From the NCBI GenBank assembly GCA_002457215.1, contig NTJZ01000004.1, forward strand, positions 186,001-250,000: 64,000 bases of DNA, in the 5' to 3' direction. The stretch is from OM182 bacterium MED-G28. GTDB taxonomy: Bacteria; Pseudomonadota; Gammaproteobacteria; Pseudomonadales; Pseudohongiellaceae. Position numbers and translations under genes: made by a program. Every line of letters starts with the position of its first letter. Position 1 is the first letter of the stretch. This document shows, in pieces, positions 11,154 through 22,960 of the stretch. Under the pieces are notes generated by a model. The model was not told where the DNA came from and did no database searches. It saw nothing but the letters and a program-made list of their open reading frames with translations.

Positions 11154-11867
11154 ATGAGCAAGAATATAATCATCGCGTTAGATTTCGCGACAGGCGATAA
11201 GACTCTTCAATTCTTGGATCTTCTTGACCCAAATCTTTGCAGAGTTAAAATTGGTAAAGAGCTTTTTACTGCAAGCGGTCCACAATTGGTAAGAAAAATT
11301 ATAGACCGCGGTTTTGATGTATTCCTGGATTTAAAATTCCACGATATCCCAAATACTGTCGCAAGAGCATCAAAAGTTGCAGCAGATCTAGGAATATGGA
11401 TGTTTAATATCCATGCTTCTGGTGGTCGAACAATGATGGAAGCTGCGCGTGAGTCCATCGATTCTCTCGGTAATCAACGACCTTTATTGATTGGGGTCAC
11501 CGTTCTGACTAGCTTCTTAAAAAAGGATTTAGAGCAAACTGGCATTCATTCCTATCCAGAAGACCAGGTGAGTAAACTCGCTTTTCTAGCACGCGATTCA
11601 GGGCTAGATGGGGTTGTTTGCTCTGCCGCCGAAACTAAATTGTTACGTTCTCAGATTGACGATAAATTCTGCCTTGTAACTCCAGGAATACGACGCCCTG
11701 AAGATGCCATTGGCGATCAGAAGCGCATCATAGGGCCGGCAGAGGCAATTCAGAATGGAAGCAATTATTTAGTTGTTGGACGCCCAATAACAAGTGCTGA
11801 TTCACCCAATGGTGCGCTGATAGAATTTAATGATGCTGTATCTAGTGTTAACCAAACTCTCAATTAG
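11154..11867 (+). CDS. pyrF: Orotidine 5'-phosphate decarboxylase
   Basis: IIIALDFATGD, VFLDLKFHDIPNTVARA, VTPGIRRPEDAIGDQKRI, YLVVGRPIT. Confidence 0.96.
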   Translation: MSKNIIIALDFATGDKTLQFLDLLDPNLCRVKIGKELFTASGPQLVRKIIDRGFDVFLDLKFHDIPNTVARASKVAADLGIWMFNIHASGGRTMMEAARESIDSLGNQRPLLIGVTVLTSFLKKDLEQTGIHSYPEDQVSKLAFLARDSGLDGVVCSAAETKLLRSQIDDKFCLVTPGIRRPEDAIGDQKRIIGPAEAIQNGSNYLVVGRPITSADSPNGALIEFNDAVSSVNQTLN

Positions 11868-12131
11868 ATTGTTTGAGTCTTTTACGCTACCAGTACCGGA
11901 ACTACTGTGGAATGCTTTGCTATTTTCGTTAAGCAGCGGAACTTGCCTTGGTCAAAGATCTTGGAGTGGTCACTATAGAAAGAAATTGGCTTGAGACTCT
12001 CTGCTCAAGTAATTAAGCACTAGAAATAAAATGGTTTCATTTGTTTACGAAAGTGCCTGATTATTTTGGTATAAATGCGATTCCTTTCTATATAATGCCG
12101 GCGTCGAAATCAGTATTAAGGGTGTTGACTC

Positions 12132-13151
12132 ATGTCCATGCTGTCTGTCTGTTTTAGTATATTCGTCGCATCCTTAATGCTAACGGGGGTATTGCGTAAA
12201 TATGCAGTGCGGCTCCACCTTATTGATACACCGATTGAACGAAGTGCACATCGCGAACCGATCCCTAGAGGTGGAGGGTTGAGCATTAGTCTTCTATTTT
12301 CGTTAGCTACCTTCTACTTTTACTTTGTTGGTTTGATATCCGCAGCTGAATTTTTAGCCCTCGGCGGGGGCGTTCTAATCGGGTTATTGGGATTAGCTGA
12401 TGATGTTGTTTCGCTGAGATTACGCTGGAGATTGTCTGTGCAGTTCTTGGCTGCCACCTGGAGTGTCTATTGGCTGGGTGGTGTGGTGCCGGTAAACTTT
12501 GGACTTTTTGTCCTTTCATATCCTCTAATTCTAAGTATATTAGGTGTGCTGGCACTAGTTTGGCTCTTAAACCTCTATAACTTTATGGACGGGATAGATG
12601 GATTAGCTGGAAGTCAGCTACTTTTTGTCAGTGCGATGACTTATTTTCTCGCTATGAATAATGAGGACCAAGTTGTAGGAATGCTCTCAGCAGTATTGAT
12701 TGCAGCAGGAGCTGGATTTCTAGTTTGGAATTGGCCGCCGGCAAAAATATTTATGGGAGATGCGGGTAGTAATTTTATAGGTTATTCACTAGGAATAATG
12801 GCACTTTTATCGATGCACCATGAAAGCCTAGCGGTCTGGACTTGGTTTATCCTGCTGGGCGTTTTTGTGGTGGACTCGATGGTCACTCTGTGTAATCGTT
12901 TTTTGCTGGGTGGCAAGTGGTATGAAGGCCATGCGTCCCATGCTTATCAAAATGCTGCTAAAAGCTATAAAAGCCATAGCAAAGTGACGATAGCAGTGCT
13001 AGCAATAAATGTTGTATGGTTAGCCCCTTTGGCTTGGCTGTCCGCTCAGCTGCCGGAATTCGGGGCATTGTTAACTATTATTGCGTTGGCGCCTTTGATA
13101 TTTCTAGCTAGTAAATATCAAGCTGGGAAATCAGTGGGCATCACAAATTAG
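12132..13151 (+). CDS. wbpL: Glycosyltransferase family 4 / undecaprenyl-phosphate HexNAc-1-phosphate transferase (WecA/WbpL type)
   Basis: Multi-TM protein; PIPRGGGLSIS, GLLGLADDVVSLRLRWR, NLYNFMDGIDGLAGSQ, FMGDAGSNFIGYSLG. Confidence 0.85.
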   Translation: MSMLSVCFSIFVASLMLTGVLRKYAVRLHLIDTPIERSAHREPIPRGGGLSISLLFSLATFYFYFVGLISAAEFLALGGGVLIGLLGLADDVVSLRLRWRLSVQFLAATWSVYWLGGVVPVNFGLFVLSYPLILSILGVLALVWLLNLYNFMDGIDGLAGSQLLFVSAMTYFLAMNNEDQVVGMLSAVLIAAGAGFLVWNWPPAKIFMGDAGSNFIGYSLGIMALLSMHHESLAVWTWFILLGVFVVDSMVTLCNRFLLGGKWYEGHASHAYQNAAKSYKSHSKVTIAVLAINVVWLAPLAWLSAQLPEFGALLTIIALAPLIFLASKYQAGKSVGITN

Positions 13152-13297
13152 AATACTTGCCAAGACTGAAAAATGAAGGTTGGTATCTTGATTAGAGTTT
13201 GACAGTTAGAAAAAAATATAGCAAAGAATCACAAGAAGATGTCTAGTAAGGAATAATTGAAAGTGGACGTCGGAACGATTTTTTTGGGGGGGTAGCT

Positions 13298-15289
13298 ATG
13301 CAGCTTTATGCAATACCAGTGTCGCGGTTTATAAAACAAATTCTAATGATTCTTGCTGACAGCATCATGATCGTAATGGGGCTGGCATTTAGCTTTATGC
13401 TACTAGGTAAAAATTTTTTAGCCCAAGATCAAGTTTTTTATCTCTACACATCGATTTCGACCTTATTGAGTATTTTAGTGTTTGTTCGAATTGGGTTGTA
13501 TCGAGCGATCGTACTTTACATGGGTTTGCAGTCAGGGTTTGTTGTCTTGCAGGGCGTTACTATCGCTAGCTGCCTTTTCGCTGTTTCCTATTTGTTTTCT
13601 CAAACACCCGAGTCTTCGAATTATTCAATTCTTCCAATTTTCTGGATGATAGCCCTACTTTTTATTGGTGGGAGCCGGTTTGTCGCCAAGGTTATCTTGC
13701 AGAGTTTGATACAAAACTTTCGGCCGAAGGAGCCCGTAATTATATACGGCGCCGGAAGCTCAGGCATGCAACTGGTTGTGGCTTTACAAAATGGTGACCA
13801 GTATCTGCCAGTTGCATTTGTTGATGACAGCCATCGTATGCTGGGCAGCACAGTTCATGGCGTAAGAGTTTATAGTCCGAATTCGCTTTATGAGTTAATT
13901 GAAAGTTATGCTGTGCGTCAAATTCTCTTAGCAATACCATCCGCGACACATGTTGAAAGGAAAGAAATTCTTAATCGACTTGAGCACTTGCCAGTGCATG
14001 TAAAAACTGTTCCTGACTTGTTTGATATGGTTTCTGGAAAAGTGGGCGTTGATGAAGTTCGTGATATCGATATCGAAGATTTGCTCGGACGGGATATTGT
14101 CCCCCCGAATCCAGAATTATTGGGCGCATGTATTAATGGTCAGTCGGTAATGGTAACTGGTGCTGGCGGCTCTATCGGCTCAGAGCTATGTCGCCAAATT
14201 ATTAATATCAATCCTGCGCGAGTTATCCTTCTTGATTCTTTTGAGTATGGTTTGTATGAGGTTGAGAGTGAACTCAGAGGAAAATTACATACAATTGAAA
14301 ATGGGGGTAAGATTGAAATCATTGCTTTGCTAGGGTCCGTCTGTAATCGCGCGCAAATTGAAAACGCGATAAAGAGTTTTGCAGTTGATACTGTTTATCA
14401 CGTAGCAGCTTACAAACAAGTGCCGATGGTAGAGAGAAATATTATAGAGGGAGCGCAGAATAATATATTTGGTACGCTAACTTCAGCACTGGCAGCAAAA
14501 AAATGCAACGTAAAAAACTTTGTCTTAATTTCGACTGACAAGGCTGTACGACCAACAAATTTTATGGGTGCGACTAAGCGATTCGCAGAACAGGTCTTGC
14601 AGGCACTAGCACAAAAAGAAAGCAGCACTAAGTTTAGCATGGTGCGATTTGGGAATGTGCTTGGATCCTCTGGGTCGGTAGTCCCACTATTTAGAAAACA
14701 AATAAACACTGGTGGGCCAGTAACCGTTACCCACCCAGAGGTCACTCGCTATTTTATGACTGTGCAAGAAGCTGCGCAGCTCGTAATTCAAGCTGGTTCA
14801 ATGGCAACGGGAGGTGATGTTTTTGTGTTAGATATGCATGAACCAATTCGGATAGTTGACCTTGCTAAGAAAATGATTCACTTAATAGGATATGACATTA
14901 AAGATGAAAATTCATACCGGGGCGATATCGCTATTGAGTATACCGGTTTGCGACCAGGGGAAAAGCTCTATGAAGAGCTACTGATAGGTGAGTCAGTTAC
15001 GGGTACTGAGCATCCCAAAATCATGCGCGCAGAAGAAGAAACATTGTCTTGGGATTCTCTAAAGGGGCTCTTAGAGCGACTTGAAACAGCTTGTCAGAAC
15101 ATAGACCTGCCCGAAATTCGGAAAGTATTAATGGAAGCTGTTGATGGTTTTGAGCCGAAGGAGGAAGCCAGTGATCCACTCTGGGAAATTTATTATGCCA
15201 ACGTTCATAATAACTCGATCGAGAGTTCCGAGAAATCAGCTCAATCCGGTTCAATCGAACAGAAAGTAACACCGTTATTTAAAAAATAA
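13298..15289 (+). CDS. wbpM: Membrane-anchored nucleoside-diphosphate-sugar 4,6-dehydratase/epimerase (WbpM/CapD/FlaA1 family)
   Basis: N-terminal TM helices, CoA-binding-like domain (IIYGAGSSGMQLVVAL), then VTGAGGSIGSELCRQI, STDKAVRPTNFMGATKR, RFGNVLGSSGSVVPLF, YTGLRPGEKLYEELL. Confidence 0.93.
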   Translation: MQLYAIPVSRFIKQILMILADSIMIVMGLAFSFMLLGKNFLAQDQVFYLYTSISTLLSILVFVRIGLYRAIVLYMGLQSGFVVLQGVTIASCLFAVSYLFSQTPESSNYSILPIFWMIALLFIGGSRFVAKVILQSLIQNFRPKEPVIIYGAGSSGMQLVVALQNGDQYLPVAFVDDSHRMLGSTVHGVRVYSPNSLYELIESYAVRQILLAIPSATHVERKEILNRLEHLPVHVKTVPDLFDMVSGKVGVDEVRDIDIEDLLGRDIVPPNPELLGACINGQSVMVTGAGGSIGSELCRQIININPARVILLDSFEYGLYEVESELRGKLHTIENGGKIEIIALLGSVCNRAQIENAIKSFAVDTVYHVAAYKQVPMVERNIIEGAQNNIFGTLTSALAAKKCNVKNFVLISTDKAVRPTNFMGATKRFAEQVLQALAQKESSTKFSMVRFGNVLGSSGSVVPLFRKQINTGGPVTVTHPEVTRYFMTVQEAAQLVIQAGSMATGGDVFVLDMHEPIRIVDLAKKMIHLIGYDIKDENSYRGDIAIEYTGLRPGEKLYEELLIGESVTGTEHPKIMRAEEETLSWDSLKGLLERLETACQNIDLPEIRKVLMEAVDGFEPKEEASDPLWEIYYANVHNNSIESSEKSAQSGSIEQKVTPLFKK

Positions 15290-15315
15290 GTATTTTTAGA
15301 AGTAAAGAGGACAGG

Positions 15316-15369
15316 GTAGAATGGCTTGAGTTTAACCTTGGGGTTACAAAATCAGCAAAGCCATTCTAC
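15316..15369 (+). terminator. Stem-loop terminator between convergent wbpM and ppiA
   Basis: 12-bp perfect inverted repeat GTAGAATGGCTT...AAGCCATTCTAC, inner TAACC/GGTTA hairpin, then a T-rich tract (tagtttactttttt). Confidence 0.6.
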
Positions 15370-15392
15370 TAGTTTACTTTTTTATTTTATTG

Positions 15393-15950
15393 CTATTCCT
15401 GCGTAGTTGAAATAATTGTTATAGCTTCTAGCGGCACATTTTGATGGCCTCGCTGTGACCCTGTCGCTACCATCCTAATTTGGTCAATAATATCCATGCC
15501 CTCTGTTACGTTTCCAAAGGCTGCATAACCATAGCCTGCTTGACTAGAATTCTGAAAATCAAGATTTCCATTATTTACTACATTGATAAAGAATTGAGAG
15601 GTTGCGCTGTCTACTACGCCAGTACGTGCCATGGCAATTGTGCCCCTGGTATTGGATAGGCCCGTATCTGCTTCATTCTTTATGGGGTCATAAGTAGATT
15701 TTTGTACCATGTCCTCGTCGAATCCTCCGCCTTGAATCATGAAGTCACTGATAACTCGATGAAAAATAAGGCCGTCGAAATAACCATTGTTCACATATCT
15801 AAGAAAATTTTCGACGGTAATGGGGGTTAAATCAGGCCGTAATTCAATTTTAATTGTCCCCATCGAAGTTTCCATGGCTACTACGGGATTATCCTGGGCA
15901 GTGACGGATGAGCTAATGACAAGAAGGGTGGCTAGTAATAGCGCTCGCAT
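15393..15950 (-). CDS. ppiA: Periplasmic peptidyl-prolyl cis-trans isomerase (cyclophilin)
   Basis: Signal peptide MRALLLATLLVISSSVTAQ; FHRVISDFMIQGGGF, SQFFINVVNN. ORF track begins at 15983; an AGGAG SD supports ATG at 15950. Confidence 0.92.
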   Translation of the reverse strand: MRALLLATLLVISSSVTAQDNPVVAMETSMGTIKIELRPDLTPITVENFLRYVNNGYFDGLIFHRVISDFMIQGGGFDEDMVQKSTYDPIKNEADTGLSNTRGTIAMARTGVVDSATSQFFINVVNNGNLDFQNSSQAGYGYAAFGNVTEGMDIIDQIRMVATGSQRGHQNVPLEAITIISTTQE

Positions 15951-16111
15951 ATTTATTCTCCTAATAGGTAGTAAGCGATTCAAAATAGGTCGCTACTATA
16001 CAATATTTCCTTGGGGCATAACCATATATGGACTATAGAGACCAAATTGTTGCGATCTGGTGAGCGAATTTATCGCTGAGAAAGGAGGGTAGTATGAGTA
16101 CTCATGAAAAA

Positions 16112-16186
16112 TGGCTGCCCAACCTGGACTCGAACCAGGAACCAAGTGATTAACAGTCACCTACTCTACCATTGAGCTATTGGGCA
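16112..16186 (-). tRNA. tRNA-Asn(GTT)
   Basis: TGCCCAA acceptor/TTGGGCA pair, anticodon loop CTGTTAA (GTT), T arm CCTGG-TTCGAGT-CCAGG, encoded CCA. Confidence 0.96.
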
Positions 16187-16325
16187 GCAGAGTTTTGTTA
16201 TCTGAGTATAGCTCGAAAAGGCGCGTAGTCTAATGAGAAATGAAATCCCGGTCAACAGTTGCTACAGCTCACTATCAATTCTGGTGTAATCTTATCGGTT
16301 GGTTCGGGGAGATCATTAAAACATT

Positions 16326-18341
16326 ATGGAAAAGCAGTTCAAGATTGAATCCAAATTTCTTCCAGCGGGAGATCAGCCGCATGCTATTGAGAAATTAGTG
16401 GAGGGGTTAGGTGACGGCTTGCGCGCACAGACGCTGCTCGGCGTAACTGGTTCTGGTAAAACGTTTACCATCGCTAACGTGATCGAACAAGTACAGCGGC
16501 CTACATTAGTGATGGCCCCAAATAAAACCCTCGCTGCGCAACTTTATGGTGAGTTTAAAGAGTTCTTTCCACACAATGCAGTAGAATATTTCGTTTCTTA
16601 TTATGATTACTATCAGCCAGAAGCTTATGTCCCTTCGTCGGACCTTTACATAGAAAAAGATGCGTCTATTAATGACCACATTGAGCAGATGCGCTTGTCT
16701 GCTACCAAAGCGCTATTAGAGCGTCAAGATGTGGTGGTGATCGCAACAGTTTCAGCGATTTATGGGTTAGGTGACCCTGGTTCTTACCTACAGATGGTGG
16801 TTCATTTGGATCGTGGCGATCGTATTGACCAACGACAGTTATTAAAACGCTTGTCAGATCTTCAATATACGCGAAATGACATGGAGCTGCGGCGAGCTAC
16901 CTATCGTGTTAGGGGTGATGTCATCGATATTTATCCCGCGGAATCAGAGCGGGACGCGATTCGTATTGAGCTTTACGATGACGAGATTGAGAAGCTCTCA
17001 TTCTTCGACCCCTTAACAGGAAGTATTATCAAGGAAGTGCCAAGATTAACAGTGTTTCCTAAATCTCATTATGTAACTCCACGGGAAAAGCTCTTAGGAA
17101 CTCTTGATAATATTAAAGAGGAGTTAAAAACAAGATTAAAAGAACTGAATGAAAACAATAAATTAGTCGAAGCCCAACGGCTAGAACAAAGAACTAAATT
17201 TGATTTAGAGATGATCCAAGAGATTGGGTATTGTCAAGGAATTGAGAATTACTCCAGGTACCTATCTGGCAGAGAGTCGGGACAACCGCCACCAACTTTG
17301 TACGATTATCTGCCTGCAAATGCGTTAGTGGTAGCGGATGAATCTCATGTGTCCATACCGCAACTAGGCGCAATGTATAAAGGTGATCGATCGAGAAAAG
17401 AAACACTCGTGGAATACGGGTTCCGGCTGCCTTCAGCTTTGGATAATCGGCCGTTGCGGTTTGAGGAATGGGAAGAACTTTCACCTCAAATTATCTATGT
17501 ATCTGCTACACCGGGGTCTTACGAAGAAGAGCATGAAGGTTCTCGAGTAAGACAGGTAGTCAGGCCAACTGGGCTTGTAGACCCGGAATTAGAAGTAAGG
17601 CCAGCGTCAACTCAAGTCGATGACCTATTGTCAGAAGTGCACCGCGTTGCAGCACAGGGGGAGCGTGTTTTGGTCACGGTGCTCACTAAACGCATGGCTG
17701 AAGATCTTACTGATTTTCTGGCTGAACATAATGTGAGAGTTCGCTATTTACATTCTGATATAGAAACCGTGGAGCGCTCAGAAATTCTTAGAGATTTACG
17801 CTTAGGGCATTTTGATGTGCTGGTAGGGATTAACTTGTTAAGAGAAGGCCTTGATATTCCAGAAGTTGCCTTAGTTGCTATTTTTGATGCGGATAAAGAA
17901 GGTTTTTTGCGATCCGAGCGCTCCTTGATTCAAACAGTTGGTCGGGCGGCGAGAAATTTAAACGGTAAGGCGATTCTTTATGGAGACAATATCACCGGCT
18001 CTATGCAACGAGCGATGAACGAATCCAATCGACGCAGAAATACCCAGCTGGAATACAACGTTGCACATAATATAATTCCAATTGGCGTAAAAAAAGACGT
18101 GCTGGATGTAATGGAGGGTGCTTATGTTTCTCCCGGCTCTCGCAATAGACAAAAGCACAGAGGGGTCGTCGAAAAATCTGGAGAGTATTCTCGGATGGAT
18201 TTTTCAAATCCCAAACAGATCAAGAAGGAAATCGTTCGTTTAGAAAATGCAATGTATGAACAGGCAAAGAATTTAGCATTTGAAGAAGCAGCGTTAACTA
18301 GAGATAAAATTGCTGAACTCAAGAATCAACTTCTAAAGTGA
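16326..18341 (+). CDS. uvrB: Excinuclease ABC subunit B
   Basis: [34 protein letters not shown]-terminal UVR domain. Confidence 0.98.
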   Translation: MEKQFKIESKFLPAGDQPHAIEKLVEGLGDGLRAQTLLGVTGSGKTFTIANVIEQVQRPTLVMAPNKTLAAQLYGEFKEFFPHNAVEYFVSYYDYYQPEAYVPSSDLYIEKDASINDHIEQMRLSATKALLERQDVVVIATVSAIYGLGDPGSYLQMVVHLDRGDRIDQRQLLKRLSDLQYTRNDMELRRATYRVRGDVIDIYPAESERDAIRIELYDDEIEKLSFFDPLTGSIIKEVPRLTVFPKSHYVTPREKLLGTLDNIKEELKTRLKELNENNKLVEAQRLEQRTKFDLEMIQEIGYCQGIENYSRYLSGRESGQPPPTLYDYLPANALVVADESHVSIPQLGAMYKGDRSRKETLVEYGFRLPSALDNRPLRFEEWEELSPQIIYVSATPGSYEEEHEGSRVRQVVRPTGLVDPELEVRPASTQVDDLLSEVHRVAAQGERVLVTVLTKRMAEDLTDFLAEHNVRVRYLHSDIETVERSEILRDLRLGHFDVLVGINLLREGLDIPEVALVAIFDADKEGFLRSERSLIQTVGRAARNLNGKAILYGDNITGSMQRAMNESNRRRNTQLEYNVAHNIIPIGVKKDVLDVMEGAYVSPGSRNRQKHRGVVEKSGEYSRMDFSNPKQIKKEIVRLENAMYEQAKNLAFEEAALTRDKIAELKNQLLK

Positions 18342-18485
18342 TAATTTAAAAGGAAAAATTCGTTGCCGCTATCGACAGTCAGCTCGCTAATTCCGTATAA
18401 TGCGGGGTCGTCTTTTATCGTTAAACTGCTTTATTAAATTAGGCGAACATTCAGTATATAAATTTGGCTAAATAGTGTGGTTTAC

Positions 18486-18562
<77 letters not shown>

Positions 18563-18666
18563 TTCCATTAATATACGAAAACTTACTCGATTGTCTATTA
18601 TAAAACTCCAAAATGTATGGGTTTTTAAGAATATTGAAAGGCGAAAGTTTTAGGAATTAAGCAGAA

Positions 18667-20598
18667 ATGCCTCAAGTTACATTGCCGGATGGCAGTAAGC
18701 GGGATTACAAGGACCCAGTCACTGTTGCTCAAATCGCGCAATCAATCGGCGCGGGTCTTGCTAAAGCAGCGCTGGCTGGAAGAGTCGATGGTGAATTGGT
18801 AGATACTTCTTATCTAGTTGCAGCAGATTCCGATATAGCGATTGTTACAGAAAGAGATGATGATGGTCTCGAAGTTTTAAGACACTCCTGTGCTCACCTA
18901 ATGGCGCAGGCGGTGCAACGACTGTTTCCTAAAGCTCAGGTGACTATCGGTCCGGTTATTGAAGATGGCTTCTTCTACGATTTCGCCTTTGAGCGAACTT
19001 TTACGCCGGCGGACCTCGCGGCCATCGAGAAGACAATGGGCGCCATTGTAAAAGAGAATCTAGACGTCGAAAGATCTGTCCTGGCCCGGAAAGAGGCAAT
19101 TGCTCTCTTTAAAGAAATGGGTGAGGACTACAAGGTCGAAATTATTGAATCCATTCCTGGAGAAGAGGATCTATCTTTTTATAGGCAAGGAGAGTTTATC
19201 GATTTATGCCGTGGTCCTCATGTTCCAAACACAAGTAAATTTAAGGCGTTCAAACTTACTAATGTGGCAGGTGCCTATTGGCGTGGGGATTCCGAGAAGG
19301 AAATGCTGCAACGAGTTTATGGGACTGCTTGGGCTTCAAAGAAAGATTTGGAACTTTATCTGGAACGTTTGGAGGAGGCAGAGAAGCGGGACCATCGTAA
19401 GCTTGGCAAACAACTTGGGCTTTTCCATTTTCAGGAAGAAGCGCCAGGTATGGCTTTTTGGCATCCAAAAGGTTGGAAAATTTATCAAATAGTTAAGGAC
19501 TACATGCAAAAAGTCCAAAACGACAACAATTATCAAGAAATCAGTACTCCGCAATTGGTGGACTTCACGCTTTGGGAAAAATCTGGTCACGCGTCGAAAT
19601 TTTCTGAAGAGATGTTTAGCGTTGAATCTGACAATCGAACCTACGCACTAAAACCAATGAACTGTCCGTGCCATATTCAGGTATTCAATCAAGGACTCAA
19701 GAGCTACCGAGATCTACCGCTCCGTATGGCTGAGTTTGGTTCCTGCCATCGCTATGAGCCGTCCGGGAGTATGCATGGCTTGATGCGAGTTCGCAGTTTT
19801 GTTCAAGATGACGGACATATTTTTTGTACTGAAGAACAAATCCAATCGGAAGTAGCAGACTTCATGGAATTGCTTCTAGCGATCTATCGCGATTTTGGCT
19901 TTGATGAAGTTATTCTGCGTCTATCGACTCGCCCTGACAAGAGAGTGGGTTCTGACGAGCTTTGGGATAAAGCTGAGCAAGCGTTGAAAGATGCGCTTAT
20001 TGCGAAAGGCCTACCATGGGAGTTGGTCCCCGGCGAAGGCGCCTTTTATGGGCCAAAAATTGAATATTCATTAAAAGACTGCATGGGTAGAATTCAGCAA
20101 TGTGGCACAATTCAAGTGGATTTTGTATTGCCCGAACGTCTAGGTGCACAATATGTTGCTGAAGACAGCAGCCGTAAAACACCTGTAATGTTGCATCGAG
20201 CGATTTTGGGCTCTTTTGAGCGATTTATTGGTGTTCTAATCGAACATTATTCTGGCGCGATGCCAACTTGGTTGGCTCCAGAACAAGCTATAATTCTTAA
20301 TATTACGGACAAGCAGTCAGAGTATTGCCTAAATCTGCAGGAAACCTTGAAAAATAAAGGGTTTAGGGTCGCTATAGACTTGAGAAATGAAAAGATCGGC
20401 TTTAAAATCCGCGAGCATACTTTGCAGAAGGTCCCCTATCTTCTCGTTGTAGGAAATAAAGAAGTGGAATCCAACTCTGTGGCAGTTAGAAAACGCAATG
20501 GTGAGGATCTTGGAGCCCTAAAAATCGAGGATTTTTGTGTCCGCTTAGGTCAAGACGTAGCTAATTTTGGTCGCAGTGATAACAAACAAAGTGGTTAA
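18667..20598 (+). CDS. thrS: Threonyl-tRNA synthetase
   Basis: TGS domain, [51 protein letters not shown]. Confidence 0.98.
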   Translation: MPQVTLPDGSKRDYKDPVTVAQIAQSIGAGLAKAALAGRVDGELVDTSYLVAADSDIAIVTERDDDGLEVLRHSCAHLMAQAVQRLFPKAQVTIGPVIEDGFFYDFAFERTFTPADLAAIEKTMGAIVKENLDVERSVLARKEAIALFKEMGEDYKVEIIESIPGEEDLSFYRQGEFIDLCRGPHVPNTSKFKAFKLTNVAGAYWRGDSEKEMLQRVYGTAWASKKDLELYLERLEEAEKRDHRKLGKQLGLFHFQEEAPGMAFWHPKGWKIYQIVKDYMQKVQNDNNYQEISTPQLVDFTLWEKSGHASKFSEEMFSVESDNRTYALKPMNCPCHIQVFNQGLKSYRDLPLRMAEFGSCHRYEPSGSMHGLMRVRSFVQDDGHIFCTEEQIQSEVADFMELLLAIYRDFGFDEVILRLSTRPDKRVGSDELWDKAEQALKDALIAKGLPWELVPGEGAFYGPKIEYSLKDCMGRIQQCGTIQVDFVLPERLGAQYVAEDSSRKTPVMLHRAILGSFERFIGVLIEHYSGAMPTWLAPEQAIILNITDKQSEYCLNLQETLKNKGFRVAIDLRNEKIGFKIREHTLQKVPYLLVVGNKEVESNSVAVRKRNGEDLGALKIEDFCVRLGQDVANFGRSDNKQSG

Positions 20599-20654
20599 AA
20601 AGGAAGGAATATATTGGTAAGTACCGAAAAGAACATTGAGCGATCACGTAAATC

Positions 20655-21179
20655 ATGAGGGGCGGATCTAAAAAGCCCATAATCAATGAATTTATTGAGG
20701 CTGAAGAAGTGCGATTGGTTGCCGCAGATGGATCTCAGGCTGGGGTTGTTTCCATCGCAGATGCCCGCATAGCAGCAGCGGATGCAAAACTCGACTTAGT
20801 GCTCATAGCGCCAGATGCAGACCCTAAAGTTTGCAAGATAATGGATTATGGCAAGCACGTATTTGATTTGAAAAAACAGAAAGCTGCTAATAAAAAGAAG
20901 CAGCGGCGTATTCATGTCAAAGAAATAAAATTTCGACCAGGGACGGAAGAAGGAGATTATCAGGTAAAACTGCGCAACCTGATACGTTTCCTAACAGATG
21001 GGGACAAAGCCAAGGTTTCATTGAGATTCCGTGGCCGAGAACTTGCCCATCAACATCTTGGACAGGAGCTAGTTGAGAAGATCCGCGACGATCTCTCCGA
21101 ATACGGTACTGTTGAACAGGAGCCCAAGATGGAAGGCCGGCAAATAGTCATGGTGCTAGCTCCGGTCAAGAAGCGCTAA
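20655..21179 (+). CDS. infC: Translation initiation factor IF-3
   Basis: [77 protein letters not shown]. Start is uncertain; see findings. Confidence 0.95.
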   Translation: MRGGSKKPIINEFIEAEEVRLVAADGSQAGVVSIADARIAAADAKLDLVLIAPDADPKVCKIMDYGKHVFDLKKQKAANKKKQRRIHVKEIKFRPGTEEGDYQVKLRNLIRFLTDGDKAKVSLRFRGRELAHQHLGQELVEKIRDDLSEYGTVEQEPKMEGRQIVMVLAPVKKR

Positions 21180-21190
21180 TCGCTGTAAGG

Positions 21191-21237
21191 GTCAGTGTCC
21201 ATTGATCCTGTTGGGTTAATGGACACTGGCCTTTTTA
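21191..21237 (+). terminator. Intrinsic terminator-like hairpin between infC and rpmI
   Basis: GTCAGTGTCCAT...ATGGACACTGGC stem (about 12 bp, one G-T) followed by CTTTTT. Confidence 0.7.
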
Positions 21238-21303
21238 GTTATTGGTTAAATTTATCAAAGCTCTCGACACATGTGTAAGAGGGGAATGCGGAGTTATAAA
21301 GTA

Positions 21304-21501
21304 ATGGCTGGAAAACTAAAAACCCATAGTGGTGCTGCGAAACGGTTTAAGAAAACCGGTTCTGGTTTCAAGCGCAAGAGCGCCTACAAGAGTCATATTT
21401 TGACCAAAATGACAACGAAGCGTAAACGACAGCTGCGTGGAACTTCATCTGTACATCCTTCAGATGTGCCAGCGGTAAAACGGATGCTTCGTGATATTTA
21501 A
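21304..21501 (+). CDS. rpmI: 50S ribosomal protein L35
   Basis: [49 protein letters not shown]-track start is over-extended. Confidence 0.96.
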   Translation: MAGKLKTHSGAAKRFKKTGSGFKRKSAYKSHILTKMTTKRKRQLRGTSSVHPSDVPAVKRMLRDI

Positions 21502-21525
21502 TTTTGGTGAAGAAGGAGATATATA

Positions 21526-21885
21526 ATGGCTCGAGTAAAAAGAGGCGTCGTTGCAAACAGGCGTCATAAAAAAGTTCTAAAAGAAGCAAAAGGTTATTAT
21601 GGCGCTCGTAGTCGTGTATATCGCGTAGCCAAGCAAGCTGTAACTAAAGCGGGTCAGTACGCTTATCGCGATCGCAGAGCAAAGAAGCGTGTATTTAGAT
21701 CACTTTGGATTACACGTATCAATGCCCAAGCTCGCGAGAGTGGGATTAGTTACAGTCAATTGATTGCAGGGTTAAAGAAAGCCAATATAGAAATTGACCG
21801 CAGAGTTCTAGCTGACCTTGCGGTTCATGATAAACTAGCGTTTACAGCAATCGTTGACCAAGCAAAAGAAAGCCTGGCTGCTTAA
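21526..21885 (+). CDS. rplT: 50S ribosomal protein L20
   Basis: [47 protein letters not shown]. Confidence 0.98.
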   Translation: MARVKRGVVANRRHKKVLKEAKGYYGARSRVYRVAKQAVTKAGQYAYRDRRAKKRVFRSLWITRINAQARESGISYSQLIAGLKKANIEIDRRVLADLAVHDKLAFTAIVDQAKESLAA

Positions 21886-22923
<1,038 letters not shown>

Positions 22924-22960
22924 ACGGAGAAGTGAAAACACGCAAATGGAAAGTGTCTAA

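Noticed and set aside
19100-19492. 130-aa ORF on the plus strand inside thrS
   Set aside because: Alternate-frame shadow of a conserved synthetase gene; no domain-like features.
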